A stretch of 64,000 bases of DNA from Rhynchopus sp. YZ270_cl-10 (GCA_964035575.1 OZ037858.1:1116001-1180000); one strand, 5' to 3'; counted from the first letter of the stretch, positions 1 to 10,753 are shown. The notes: generated by a model from the sequence alone, not told the origin. Translations and numbers: made by a program.

Positions 1-513
1 ATCAGAATGCTAGCTAATGCTTTTTTCAAAACCGCATTTCACTCTGTCTTTGGTTTCCCTTAAAAAAAAGCCGCTGTCCTGTGTACTTAAAACATGGAGA
101 CGTGGTGTTTGAGAGTCTATTTTCTTTATTTTCTTAGATAAATGTGCGCATCGTACATTCAGTATTTCAAGGTATTTTTATGAAAGTGATAAACAAAAAA
201 AACACTTCATTTTTTTTGTTTATCGTGTTTGCTTACCCTTTTAATTCATTATTTCAACAAAAACAAACGACTAAAAAAATTCTTGCTCGGTATCCTTTTT
301 TTATAGTTTTTTTTTTCGACCTCGTTTTTTTCTTCCCCCATCCTCCCAATTACAATGTCATGTAAGAAACGCCCAAACCCCTATCCATTTTCCTCTTTTC
401 CTCTTTTCCCCATTATTTTTATCGCATATGTTCATCGCCGTGGTATCGTGCCTTTGTGTAGTAGTAGTGGTAAGGAGATAATCTGAGGATTTTATTTTTT
501 TTTCTTGGGGGAA

Positions 514-610
514 CCACCTGATTTTTACCCCGCGTATAGGCGCCGTATAGGTCCGTCAGGCATATACGGACCGTCCGTACACGCCTTTACGCGGGGTAAA
601 AATCAGGTGG
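514..610. repeat. Palindromic element with 21-bp perfect arms
   Basis: The arm at 514-534 (CCACCTGATTTTTACCCCGCG, shown here only by its ends CCACCTG and CCCCGCG) is the exact reverse complement of 590-610. The pairing goes on inwards with single mismatches through TATAGGCG/CGCCTTTA, so almost the whole 97 bp can fold into a hairpin. There is no coding capacity. It resembles a non-autonomous foldback or MITE-type element; no target-site duplication is evident. Confidence 0.65.
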
Positions 611-697
611 GGGAAGGGAAAAAACAAAAAAGAATGGGGGGGAGTACATGATACAACCCTTGAGTGTTTTACTGTTTTACTAAAATAGTAATAGAAT

Positions 698-801
698 ATG
701 AAAAATCAGATCAAGGTTTTCACTTATGGACCAATTTTTTACCTCATTCTATTACTCGGTAAATTGGTCATGTGTGAAAATCATGTGATCTGATTTTCAT
801 T
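698..801. repeat. Imperfect palindrome (foldback element)
   Basis: The left half (ATGAAAAATCAGATC, then TTTTCAC, then GACCAATTT) is mirrored in the right half (AAATTGGTCA, GTGAAAA, GATCTGATTTTCAT). Pairing covers about 40 bp per arm with a few mismatches and a loop of about 20 bp near 740-760. It is non-coding. It is a probable foldback/MITE relic distinct in sequence from the one at 514-610. Confidence 0.6.
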
Positions 802-966
802 CAATGGCTATGTTTTATTTTTATTTTTTGGGTGACTAAGCGTGCTTATGATCCTCGTTCTAATGTAGCTCTTTTATTTTTTTTCTCTGCTGGTGGACAA
901 AACTCCATCTTTCGATTGAAAATAATATCTTAATCATTTTTTTACGCACACTACTTTGTGAGCGGA

Positions 967-1085
967 AAGTGTCACGTCGTTCACTCACCCAACCGTGCTC
1001 CGCAACACCATGATTTTTAGTGTGTGGAAGCGTCAACGCATCAAACAACTACAAGAAGGGGGGTGAGGGAACGACAAGTGACACT
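967..1085. repeat. Inverted repeat about 25 bp with 70-bp spacer
   Basis: AGTGTCAC..GTCGTTC.CTCACCC at 967-990 is inverted at 1060-1085 (GGGTGAGGGAACGAC then AAGTGACACT) with two extra bases and one mismatch. The spacer holds no gene. It is probably another small foldback element. Confidence 0.5.
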
Positions 1086-1243
1086 TTTTTCTGGTACTTA
1101 TGTTATTAATTACTGGGCCCTCAGTTCGATAGTCCCTTCTATTTTTCTGGGGATGGCGCGTACCATTTTTTCTGTCTGCCTGTATGTTACATTTGTGTTT
1201 CTCCCCCAAAAAGAAAAGAAAAAAGAAACCGTCGTCCTTTTGT

Positions 1244-1280
1244 TAGTGCCTGCGCGTCCAACGTTTTGCACTATCAATTT
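1244..1280 (+). repeat. Interspersed hairpin repeat, AGTGCC/GCACT type
   Basis: AGTGCCTGCG...GTTTTGCACTATCAA. The outer AGTGC/GCACT pair forms a stem. Related copies, all on the + strand, lie at 18206-18240 (partial), 34851-34892 and 59441-59475. The common core is the string GTTTTGCACTATCAACTT. It is non-coding and its function is unknown. Confidence 0.55.
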
Positions 1281-1725
1281 TGGCGGTGTTATTTCAGGCC
1301 CCCCCGTATTTCTTTTTGATTTACCGCTGTCCACGTGCCTGCATCCATCTTGAGGTGTGTGCACGTTATCAAATTCACTTTGTTTTCTAAAAAAAAAGCC
1401 CTACTATGACGTCAGGTCACAGTGAAAAAGAAATCCGAAAAAAATCTCCCTCCCCGCTCCCCCAAACTTGGCCAAAGGCTCCTTATTTAGTTGTCTGTTG
1501 TGAGCGGGAATCGCAATGGCAAAATGGAAAGTGAGTCAGGTCTGTGTTTTAAAACTGCGCTTTTCTTTGCGCATGTGTGATGCATATTCACATTATTTTA
1601 AACCAAGAGTCAAAGATTCTTGGAAGAAAAGGAACAGAAACATACGTCTGAAAAACGTATTCTGAAACAGGGGCTAACTTCATATAGCAAAACGCGAATT
1701 CGAACAAAGAAACCAGGAAACAAAA

Positions 1726-1762
1726 CAACAATTTATAAAGCTACAGTTTCTGTACTTCATTG
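1726..1762 (+). ncRNA. Spliced-leader-like exon, probably a relic or retrocopy
   Basis: A 37-nt stretch ending in CTACAGTTTCTGTACTT then CATTG matches the 3' two-thirds of the euglenozoan spliced-leader exon, whose conserved core TACAGTTTCTGTACT and terminal ATTG are shared by kinetoplastids and diplonemids. From memory it is nearly identical to the Diplonema leader, with one change in the last 22 nt and a small indel difference in the 5' part. The bases after it are ACAAATTTG, not the GTATG donor an SL RNA gene needs, and a T6 run follows 23 nt later. This suggests a decayed SL RNA copy, or the 5' end of a trans-spliced mRNA copied back into DNA, rather than a working SL RNA gene. Confidence 0.6.
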
Positions 1763-1789
1763 ACAAATTTGATTGCGTGATCCTTTTTT

Positions 1790-1832
1790 AAGGTGGACTG
1801 AACACTGTAGTCGTAAACTTAGGTTCATCTTA
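1790..1832 (+). repeat. Small hairpin repeat, TTAGGTTCATCTTA type (divergent copy)
   Basis: It begins AAGGTGGACTG and ends ACTTAGGTTCATCTTACTTTT, matching the 3' half of the interspersed repeat whose best copies are at 25554-25600 and 42450-42492. The 5' half is diverged. It lies directly behind the spliced-leader-like exon. Confidence 0.45.
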
Positions 1833-2560
1833 CTTTTCTCTCCCCCCCCCTCTCTGAAATGCGTTGTGCGCACGAAGGGACATATTCATCCCTGAGACTG
1901 CCGTTCCTCCTAAATGTTCTCCTTTTCAAAAAAAGGTAGGTTTTTTTTCACTCTTTTATGTCCGTCAATCACAACTATTTTCTCCTTTCAAAAAACTGTT
2001 TCCTCCTGTGAGTAGTATTTCCCTGTACAGACCCCTAGGTGCTCTCTCTCGGAGACTGTTTAGGTCGACTGTGGCACTCTTTTAAGGGTGACTAAGTACT
2101 GTTTTGTATTTTGCATTTATTGCATTTATTCTCCTATTTAACGTTTCGTTCTTTAAATTATTCGATTATTTTGGTGTCATTATTTGGTGTCATTATTTAA
2201 AAGGATATTGTGTGCCCCCGAGAGGCCCTTGTTTGTATTTTTTTTATTACGTTTGTTTTTTAAGAAAAGGATGACTGCGATACTCACAACCACTTAACCA
2301 GGGGGTTTTTTTTTTGGCACAATATCGTTGATCATCCTCCTTTATGGCCTATGCTACACAACCCAGAGTAGTGGTGCATCACATTACCTCTTTCGGGTAT
2401 TCTCGTTTGTGTTGCCTTGCAAAGGACTAGGTGTTTTGTTTTTCTTCGGTGACTGTACGCAGAGGCGCTTCGCACTTCTGACTGCATCTCTTTGTTCGTA
2501 TCTAGAGAGACGAGGAGAGGGAGTAGAAGAGTACGAAGGAGATGGAGGGGGCACAACGAA

Positions 2561-2721
2561 CTACACGACAGACTAGTCAGGGGAGCTACAGTGGAACTAC
2601 CACAGTCATAACAACTGAGTGATAAAACTGGTAGTGTTACTGATGTACTGCTAGGTCGTAAAACAGTAGTCATTTAGATTAGCAGTACTACTGGTAGTCT
2701 TCCTGACTAGCCGTCATGTGG
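2561..2721. repeat. Palindromic element, termini CTACACGAC / GTCATGTGG
   Basis: The left end CTACACGACAGACTAGTCAGG pairs with the right end (reverse complement CCACATGACGGCTAGTCAGG). Inside are further mirrored ACTACCA/TGGTAGT blocks. The outermost CTACACGAC is the same as the terminus of the palindromes at 12439-12651 and 15758-15881, so this may be a distant third member of one MITE-like family. Confidence 0.5.
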
Positions 2722-3650
2722 AGACAGGTTCCTGCCAAGTGCAAATCCGACAATCTATTCCTTTATCTATTGTTTCATAAAGCGCAATGTTGCATACACA
2801 AAAGAAAAGGAGAAAACAGAAGGAAGGGTGATACTTCGTTTCCCTTACTGTTATCGTGCATCATTTTTTTATGAAGTCTTGGAGCATTGAGAGTCCTAGG
2901 TTTATGTTCTCAATCTTTCTGTTTTTGTTCTACTCTGCGACTAGTAAAGAGGTCTTACTTCGAGGCCTTCTTATAAAGGTGTACATGACATCTTTTTATT
3001 GTTTTCCCCCTAGGTACATTTCCCTCCTTTTTTTGCGGAAGAGGACACTTCTGACGCAAGCCTCCCCCCCGTGTTACCCTGCTTACACAAAGGTTCCTTC
3101 TTTGAGAATATCTGCGCTATTCAGGCGCCGTTATCTTACAAGTTTTTCTTTGTTTCTTTATTGCGCCCTTGGTAATATTTGACGAATGTACCTTGGAGCA
3201 CTTGATCGTGTTCCCAACAGCAGCACAACTCCGTCCCTTGTGTTGTTCCCCCAATTTTGTTTGTGTGATTGAGTGGTTCCTATTTTTTCTTCATAGTTTT
3301 CTTCCTCTTGTATAGTCCTCAGTAAAAACCCGGCTGTTGTTGGTTTTTTCTTCTTTTTTTCTCGTTATGACGAAAGGTTTACCCCAATTCAGTTCTCGTC
3401 TATTGTACTAGCATGTTGCACTGTCTTGTGTTCGGTGCTTTGTTGGAAAAAAAAAATACACAGCCCGCTTTTTTGTTGAAGGATTGTCCAAAATGTTTTG
3501 AAAGTGTTAATGTTGGGCAGTTCCCGCGTGGAATATTGCCTAACTGTGGAGTCATCATTCAATCCTGTTTTTTTTCTCTATTTTTTGGCAAACCCGCAAA
3601 CCCTACCTACGGCCTGCGCATTTCTTTTTTTATTTATTTATTTGGAAGGG

Positions 3651-3685
3651 TGGCCAAGCATGAGAGGCTTAGGTTCATCTTTACC
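3651..3685 (+). repeat. Small hairpin repeat, GCTTAGGTTCATCT type
   Basis: CCAAGCATGAGAG then GCTTAGGTTCATCTT: the same order (stem, GAGAG loop, stem, TTCATCTT tail) as the interspersed family described at 25554-25600. It is non-coding. Confidence 0.5.
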
Positions 3686-3987
3686 AACCTTTTTTGGAGT
3701 GATCAGGAGTGCTTTTCTGGAATATAATTCGCAAACCCTAAAACCGAATTTATGTGATTTTTTGCGATTCTCATTTTCGGGTTTAGCGAATTTTGTTCCA
3801 CGAAAAGTACCCCCTGATGACCTCACTTTTTTTTTGTTGTTGTTTTCTTTTCCCCCACAAAACTCAATTATATCTTGTAATATTTTTCATCTTTTTTTGG
3901 GAAAAAAATTCCCAAAAAAAAAAAATCGATACAATCAAACGAATAACTTCACCCCCCCCTTAACTCACCCGTTGTAGTGATGTTTAT

Positions 3988-4106
3988 TTACCATAAATGT
4001 AAATATGTTGGACCGTAATAATGTTGGAATGAACCAGCGTTTTTTTTTTTTTTTTGGGCAATTCCAACACTTTTACGTTCCAACATATTTACATTTACGG
4101 TATTAC
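3988..4106. repeat. Palindrome with poly-T loop
   Basis: The left arm 3988-4030 (AAATGTAAATATGTTGGA, CGTAA, GTTGGAAT) is the inverted copy of 4060-4106 (ATTCCAACAC, TTTACG, TCCAACATATTTACATTT), with about 40 bp paired and four or five mismatches. The loop includes 15 consecutive T. It is a non-coding foldback element. Confidence 0.6.
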
Positions 4107-4127
4107 CTCCCAATATACCAATATTTT

Positions 4128-4170
4128 GGTAACTAAGCACAAGAGGCTTATATTCATCTCACCAAAAACT
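4128..4170 (+). repeat. Small hairpin repeat, GACTAAGC/GCTTAG type
   Basis: GGTAACTAAGCACAAGAG then GCTTATATTCATCTC. The stem CTAAGC/GCTTA and the TTCATCT tail are kept. See 25554-25600 for the consensus. Confidence 0.55.
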
Positions 4171-4699
4171 TTTATTTGATTTTCTGTGAATGAATCAGTA
4201 GTAGAGAGAGAGAGGAAGAACCGTTTCATTTAGCAACCCCCTTTTTTTTTTTATACATCCCTCAATCCACAAAACAAAAGAACACCTTCCCTCCCCCCCT
4301 TCCACCTCCTCTTGGTGTTCCGTTCCGCACCTTTTGTGCAGAAATGAGATCTTTTTTTCTATTTTGTCATTTTTATCCTATGATTTTCTTTTATTTTCTT
4401 TTCTTTTTTTTTTTTTGTTCGCCAAATTTCATTATGACATCCAAAAAAAAAAATCACGGATTTTCTCATATTTGTTCCCCCCCCCCTCTATCTCTTCAAC
4501 TCTCCCTACCCCAACCTCTCCCCCCTCCTCCTCCTCCTCCTCTTCACAACACAACAGACAAAATAAAATACACTAAAAAGGCGACCAGCATTGTGGTGTA
4601 GACCCTACCAAAGGGGTACTCCACTCCTGCATTTTTTTTTTTTTTTCGACAAAAAAAGGTTGTGTTAAGGTACAGACCCCTAGGCGATATTTTTAAAAA

Positions 4700-5920
4700 A
4701 TGAGTGGAATCGGCTACGACTTTCCGTGCTTCCCTCGCCCCCATCCGCAGAGAGTTAAAGAATGGCGGAATAAGAAGAGGGTCACGATTCTTTCCATTGA
4801 CGGAGGTGGTATTAGGGGATTGGTACCGGCACTCATAATGGAGCATATGGAGGAGATCTCTGGGAAGAAGATTGCTGACGTATTTGATATTATAGCTGGA
4901 ACCTCTACGGGGGGAATCCTGGCTATGATGGCTGCACTGCCTGCAGACCATGGAGCCAAAACACATTCAAAACATTCCAGCGGTGCTTCTATGGTGGAGC
5001 TCTACAACAAGCGGGGAACCGAAATCTTCCCAGACCCGGTTCGCGCCCCTACCCCGGACGCTGGGGCAGTTCGCAAAGCGATTTCTCTTGTGCACAACCC
5101 TGTTCGCTCTGCAGTCAGCAGCGTCACCACTCTCGTTGGCGGCCCGAAATATAGCGTCGACGGCATTGAAAAGGTCCTAGAGGAATATACCAGTGTAAAA
5201 GGCGTGCCGTTAACGCTCGCCGATACGACGGTTCCTGTTTTTGTGTCGGCGGTGGAGGTGAGTCATGGGTGGGGGCCGATTTTCTTTTCTTCGCTCGATG
5301 CGAAGGCGGAGACGGGGAAGAATGGGTCGAATTATCGGCTGTCGGATGTGGCGAGGGCGACCAGCGCTGCGCCAACGTATTTTGCGCCAAAATCATTCAA
5401 AAATGTTGTAAAATCCGCGAACACAGTGCAAGATGGGAATGTAGAGGTTGGATGCATTGATGGAGGGGTGTGCTGTAATAACCCGAGCCTTGCGGTGTTG
5501 AATTATGTACGGAGTTTGGTAGGGGCGGATGCGGATGTGGTGATCATTAGCATTGGGACGGGGAAGACTGAGGAGAACTACGACACCAAGAAGATGACGG
5601 GGTGGGGGCAGGCGCAGTGGATCGCGCCCTTAATCAACATCATGATGCAGGGTACGTCGCGTCTTGCGGACGACCAACTCGCCACCCTCGCAGCAGGGGA
5701 CAACCGCACCACGTACTACCGCTTCCAGCTCGTCATCCCAAAAGAACTCACCTCCTCCACCAAACGCCCCGACAACGTTGCCTGCGACGAAATGGACAAC
5801 TGCAGTCCCGAAAACCTCCAAGCCCTCACAAACCTCGTCAAACGAGAGTTCCTCCCCGAAATGCAAGAGAGGCTGATGAAGGCGCTAGACGCAGTGTGTT
5901 GCTTCTCCATGGGGTGCTAA
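4700..5920 (+). CDS. Patatin-like phospholipase (iPLA2 family)
   Basis: This 406-aa intronless protein is a predicted lipid acyl hydrolase that cleaves phospholipid or galactolipid acyl esters. The patatin fold is clear. The oxyanion loop DGGGIRG sits at about residues 33-39, the nucleophile elbow GTSTGG (GxSxG, Ser about 70) follows, and DGGV (catalytic Asp of the Ser-Asp dyad) lies near 253. The length is usual for plant and bacterial patatins. No signal peptide or membrane segment is seen; the C-terminus VCCFSMGC is Cys-rich and could carry a lipid, which is inference. ATG 4700 is the first start, 25 nt behind a possible trans-splice AG at 4674-4675 that follows a T15 run. A GTACAGACCCCTAGG string just before the start recurs at 2023-2037. 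The enzyme family is certain; substrate and location are not. Confidence 0.92.
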   Translation: MSGIGYDFPCFPRPHPQRVKEWRNKKRVTILSIDGGGIRGLVPALIMEHMEEISGKKIADVFDIIAGTSTGGILAMMAALPADHGAKTHSKHSSGASMVELYNKRGTEIFPDPVRAPTPDAGAVRKAISLVHNPVRSAVSSVTTLVGGPKYSVDGIEKVLEEYTSVKGVPLTLADTTVPVFVSAVEVSHGWGPIFFSSLDAKAETGKNGSNYRLSDVARATSAAPTYFAPKSFKNVVKSANTVQDGNVEVGCIDGGVCCNNPSLAVLNYVRSLVGADADVVIISIGTGKTEENYDTKKMTGWGQAQWIAPLINIMMQGTSRLADDQLATLAAGDNRTTYYRFQLVIPKELTSSTKRPDNVACDEMDNCSPENLQALTNLVKREFLPEMQERLMKALDAVCCFSMGC

Positions 5921-6394
5921 GGATGTGGTTTTCCTGGCTGTCTAATGTGTTGTACTTTTTGTTCCAATATGGATTTTAAGAGAATGATCGGACATTAAAA
6001 TAGCCAGATTGCGATAGTACAGAAGACATATAGTGCGGGTGATATGTGTCGTTTAAATAGACAACGTTTTTTCCTACACCTCTTTTGCTTGGATGTGTGT
6101 TTTTTCATAACGAGGCACATCTTTCTGTTTCTGTGCTTATTTTTAAAACTCTACAAAAATCCCCTCCCTCCCTTTTAGTTCTCTGGAAACTCATGATTTT
6201 CTTACTAACTTTCAAGGTAATCCTAAAGAAATAGTTCTTCCTCTTCCTCCTTCACTCCTCTTTACCGAACTGTCTGGATGTATGATCCCACTGAGCTTGC
6301 AGATTATCAACAAAAAAAAAAAAACACACACTAAACCAACACACACACAGGAATTGGGGCAGGCCCAAAAGGCGCTTCTTCAGCACACAGTAAA
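5921..6394. other. Intergenic spacer, patatin to myosin
   Basis: It carries the patatin 3' end and the myosin leader. No gene is seen. ACGAGGCACATCTTTC at 6110-6125 recurs at 42367-42382. A CACACACAG at 6342-6350 and CACACAG at 6384-6390 are likely trans-splice acceptors for the myosin mRNA. Confidence 0.5.
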
Positions 6395-9300
6395 ATGGCT
6401 GACTGGGGCCGAGCCCAGTCCGTTGCGGGAGTCGATGATCTTGTCCTCCTCCAGACACTTGACAACAAATCTATCTCCGACAACCTTCGCGACCGGCTGC
6501 TGAAGGAGCAGATCTACACATACATTGGGAACGTGCTTATCTCTGTCAACCCGTTCACGAAGATAAGAGACAACTACTCACCTGGGAAGATCAAATACTA
6601 CAAGGAGAACTACAGGTCTGCACAGACGCCTCATGTGTTTGCCCTTGCCGCCACTGCGCTGGGTAACATGATCTCCGAGGAGGAGAACCAGTGTGTCATC
6701 ATCTCCGGAGAGTCCGGTGCAGGCAAGACGGAAGCCTCGAAGCAGATCATGGCGTACATCGCAGAGGTCTCGCCCAAGAGCGAGGACATGGACAGAGTCA
6801 AGATGGTGATGATGGAGTCCAACCCTATCCTCGAGGCCTTCGGAAACGCAAAGACCGTGAGAAACGACAACTCCTCGCGTTTCGGTAAGTTCATGGAGAT
6901 CTACTTCGACGTCGCAGGAGGGCCCTCGGGAGGCCACGTGCGGAACTTCCTGCTTGAGAAGAGTAGAGTCGCCTTCCAAGGCAAAGGTGACCGTAACTTC
7001 CACATCTTCTACCAGCTCTGCTGCGGTGCAGATGAAAGCCTCAGGAGGAAGCTTAGAATCGGGAGCCCTGCCGAGCACGCCTTCACCAACGGGGGTGGCG
7101 AGCTTGAGCGTCCGGGTATCAGCGACGCAGATGAGTTCAAAGAAACGGTTGAGGCGATGGACAAGCTTGGTATCGACGCTGCTGACAGAGACAAAGTGTT
7201 CCGTTTGGTGGCCTCCATTCTCCACCTCGGGGACCTGAAGTTCCACGAAGACGGCGATGTCTGCAAGGTCTCGAACATGGACTCCCTTGAGAACGCGGCA
7301 GACCTGCTCGAGGTTGACGGTGATTTGCTGTGCCGTGCGCTGACGTGGAAGACCGTCGAGACGAGCAAAGAGAACATTGACGTGCAGCTTGACCTGCAGC
7401 AGTGCAAGGAAGTCAGGGACGCGCTGGCGAAGGCGATTTACACTAAGATCTTTGACTGGGTGGTGGCTGAGGTGAACAAGGCGTTCCGCACGAAGGATAA
7501 GGGCCTCATGATTGGTATTCTTGACATCTACGGGTTCGAGATCTTTGAGAAGAACGGGTTCGAGCAGTTCTGCATCAACTACGTCAACGAGAAGCTGCAG
7601 CAGATCTTCATTGAGCTTACCCTCAAGGTCGAGCAGGAGGAGTACATTAGAGAGAAGATCCACTGGGAGACAATCAAGTACTTCAACAACAAGGTCGTGG
7701 TATGTCGCACCCTTTCCCTTTACCCAACAACACACATGAACCACACAGTGCGACCTTGTCGAAGGAACAAAGCCCTCTGGTCTGTTCTCCCTTCTCGACG
7801 ACGTCTGTGCTAAGATGCACAAGGAAACTGCACGCGTCGCCGACATTAAGATGCTTGAAACCTTCGTGCAGGGGCACGCAAGCCACGCGCATTTCAACCG
7901 GATGGACACAGGGTATGCCTCTTCACAGTTAACTTTGACACATTCTACTCAAACAGATTCCAAATCCGTCACTACGCTGGTAACGTTGTGTACAGCTCGT
8001 ACGGCTTCACGCAGAAGAACAAGGATGCGCTTCCCCGCGACCTGCTGAGAGTGGTGAGCACATCCGATATGAAGCTGCTGCTCAAGTTCTTCGACTCCGA
8101 GGTCAGCGCCCTTGAGGACGACGGCTCGCCCACTGCGCGCAAGCGCCAGACCACCGCTGGTAACAAAATCAGAGTGCAGGCTGCAGAGCTTGTGACCACG
8201 CTGAAGAAGTGCACCCCTCACTACATCAGATGCGTCAAGCCGAACGACACCCGTTCTGCGCTTGGCTTTGTTGACGAGCGTGTTACTCACCAGGTTAAAT
8301 ATCTGGGTCTCTTGGAAAACGTGCGTGTGAGACGAGCGGGTTTCTCGTACAGACAGCACTTCGACAAGTTCCTGAAGCGTTTCAAGTACATCTGCCCTGC
8401 TACCTTCCCCCGCCCCTTCCGCGGCACCGACAAGGACGCATGCTTGACTGTGCTGCAGAGCATCACCACGCTCTCCGCCGAGGCGTGGCAGCTGGGAGAG
8501 ACGAAGGTGTTCATTAGACAGCCGTCGCACATCAACCATTTGGAGGATCTGCGGGAGAGTGCGTTTGGGAAGATTGCAGGGAAGATCCAGGTGGGGTGGA
8601 AGGTTTACAAGGGGGCACGCGAGATGCTTAACACGAAGCAGGGGATTGCACAGCAGATGCAGGTGGCGCAGAAGAAGCGTCGGGCTGGGAGTGTGTTCCG
8701 TGTGTGGAAGGGGGACTACGTAGACTACCACGACAAGGTGAAGAACCAGAAGGTGCAGGACATTGTGAAGTACGCAGGGCCGCCGCAGTGGCAGGAGGTG
8801 GATGCGGGCAACGGGTCGTACTACTACTACAACAACCTCACGCAGGCGACGCAGTGGAACAAGCCGTACGAGATGGACCCACCGGACCCGAAGATCATCT
8901 ACGCAGAGAAGCTGCTGCGCATCGGCAACCACGCCACCGCCACACAGGCATACGAGGTCTGCGTCCTCACCGACCAGAACATCTTCCTCGTCGAGGACGT
9001 CAACGAGCTCATCACACCGCCCCCGCTCGAAAAGCCCACCAAAAAGAACCCCACCCCACCCCCAATGAGCCCCCCCTACTGGCTGACGCACACCGTCTGC
9101 AAGAAGAAGCTCTCCCTCCAGTACCTCAAGGGCATCTCCATGTCGCTGCAGGCGGATGGATACCTCATCCTGCACTTCTACGAAAACGCGTCCGAGGTAT
9201 GTAATGCGTCAGCATGCGGTCTTAATGTTTCCTTTACAAACCTCAGGTGCTGTACCAACCGCCGGCACCGAAGGTCGCACCCAAGCCGGCAAAGCCCGAG

Positions 9301-10169
9301 AAAAAGGCGAAAAAGGTTGTACCCAAAAAGGGCAAGAAGAAGGGCGCTGCCGTGCCAGAGCCCGAGCCTGTTGCCGAGCCTGAGCCGGGTTATGAGTACC
9401 CGCAGGCACGGGTGGACAGGGAGCCTCATGAGCCAACAGAGGACGTGATCTTGATCTCGCAGTACAAGACGGAGATGGTGGGTGTGATCTGCCAGGCGTA
9501 CGAGAAGTACATGCAGCAGAAGATGACAATCAACTTCGCGGACACGATTGCCTACATGAACAAGAGTGAGCAGAAGGGCCACGTGGCCGCCAACAGGCAG
9601 GTCTACTTCCACGAAAACTGGCAGCTCGTCGAGGCCGCCATGTACGTCCAGAGCGAGACAGAGCTTGTCGCACACTGCCCCAGCGGGCTTGACTTCGCGC
9701 GTGTGCAGCAGATCGACGTCGAAAGAGAGAAGCGTCGCGCTGTGGCACGCGATCGCTTCCAAAAGGAGCAGGACGTCCAGCGCGCCAAGGACGCAGAGAG
9801 TGAAAAGCTGCGCGAAGAGGAGCGCAAAAAGCTTGTTGCTGCGCGCAAGAAGTCGAGAGAAGAGGAGGAAAAGAAGATGGCAGCAGAGGAAGAGGAGCGT
9901 GAACGTGCACGTGCGGTATGGCTTCTCGCAATATTTTCCCCTCCCCAAAGAATTCACGCGAAATCCTGGATACCAGAATTAAGTCTAACGTTTAAACTTA
10001 ATCAACTGAACACGCTGCATCACTTCCACTCCAAGGAACTGAACACCTACTTTCAAACACTCACACAAAAACACCACAGGAGAGGAAGGCAAGAAACGCA
10101 GCCTTCGTTGCGTCGAAACAGGACGGAGGTGGCGGCGGCGGGCCTGCTTGGGGCAGCAAAGGGAAGTAA
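6395..10169 (+). CDS. Class I-like myosin with WW domain, five exons
   Basis: Actin motor of about 1155 aa. Exons: 6395-7699, 7749-7912, 7957-9196, 9247-9915, 10080-10169; all four GT-AG introns restore one frame. The motor domain fills about residues 10-690: P-loop GESGAGKT 105-112, switch I NDNSSRFGKF, switch II DIYGFE 377-382, actin-side HYIRCVKPND. One weak IQ-like neck (KIQVGWKVYKG) follows. The tail opens like a TH1 membrane-binding domain (KRRAGSVFRVWKGDY), is interrupted by a WW domain (about 764-795, W..YYYNN..TQ.TQW..P), resumes (VCVLTDQNIFLVED), then has a Lys/Pro/Ala-rich insert and a charged C-terminal coiled coil. Short-tailed class I myosins move membranes along actin at the cortex and endosomes; euglenozoan class I myosins also have unusual tails. 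Start ATG 6395 follows a CACAG at 6386-6390. Exon 5 encodes only 29 residues and relies on splice-site reading. Confidence 0.93.
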
Positions 10170-10534
10170 ACCCATACCCCCTCTTTTTGTTTCAAAAAAA
10201 AAAAACTTCCCTCCCTTCCCCTCAAAGAAGATGCTCTTAAGTGCGCACGGTGTTCCCCCCCATTTTTTTTCGTTTTATGATTCACCTCAACTGACTGCGG
10301 GGAAATGCACAAAAATAATGATACTATATTTTGGAAGAAGGGGAAAAACCACATTGTTACCTACCAAGGTGGGTACTTAGTCGAGAGTCGACAACAAAAG
10401 AGAAGGGGGATATGGGGCGAAACCCGCTGCCAGTTACGAAACGAAGAGGGGAGTGCGGGGATGTGAAATGCCAAAAAAATATATATATTTATACAACCGT
10501 TGACGGTTGTGACGTGGTGTTTGGAAAAAAAAAG

Positions 10535-10565
<31 letters not shown>

Positions 10566-10593
10566 CAAACAAAAAACAGGCCTGGGCCTAAAG

Positions 10594-10753
10594 TGGGTGC
10601 CCGGGGCCCGATTTTGATTTTATTTTATTTTTTCTAAGGATTTTCCACGGGGGAAAAATTATTTTTTCTAAGGATTTTATACGGGGTAAATTTATTTTTC
10701 TAAGGGTTATTCTTAGGGGGAAAAGTCTGGGGGGTCGGGCCGGGCCCCGTGTG
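10594..10753. repeat. Three tandem ~33-bp units between inverted GC-rich ends
   Basis: Units at about 10627-10660, 10661-10693 and 10694-10725 share ATTTTTTCTAAGGATTT followed by ACGGGG(G/T)AAA. They are bracketed by GCCCGGGGCCCG and CGGGCCGGGCCCCG, which can pair. The block is non-coding; its origin is unknown. Confidence 0.5.

Larger units (their letters stand above)
1..4699. other. Gene-free repeat-rich region
   Basis: No open reading frame here looks like a protein; the short ones have T-rich, low-complexity translations and no recognisable motif. The DNA is AT-rich with many T runs. What can be seen is five palindromic blocks (514-610, 698-801, 967-1085, 2561-2721, 3988-4106), copies of the small hairpin repeats (831-858, 1790-1832, 3651-3685, 4128-4170; another type at 1244-1280) and a spliced-leader-like exon at 1726-1762. 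The last 30 bases before 4700 would be the 5' UTR of the patatin gene. Confidence 0.7.

Noticed and set aside
1726-1830. Functional SL RNA gene
   Set aside because: The leader-like exon lacks the GT donor and no Sm-site or stem-loops typical of the SL RNA intron part are visible.
1110-2673. Several 70-113-codon open frames on both strands
   Set aside because: They have T- or Ser/Arg-rich composition, no motif and no consistent codon use, and they overlap palindromes and hairpin repeats.
6578-7909. 443-codon open frame on the minus strand
   Set aside because: It is the exact antisense of the myosin motor exons; its length comes from the codon bias of the real gene.
7949-9175. 408-codon minus-strand frame
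   Set aside because: Antisense shadow of myosin exon 3; Leu/Val-rich without domain signs.
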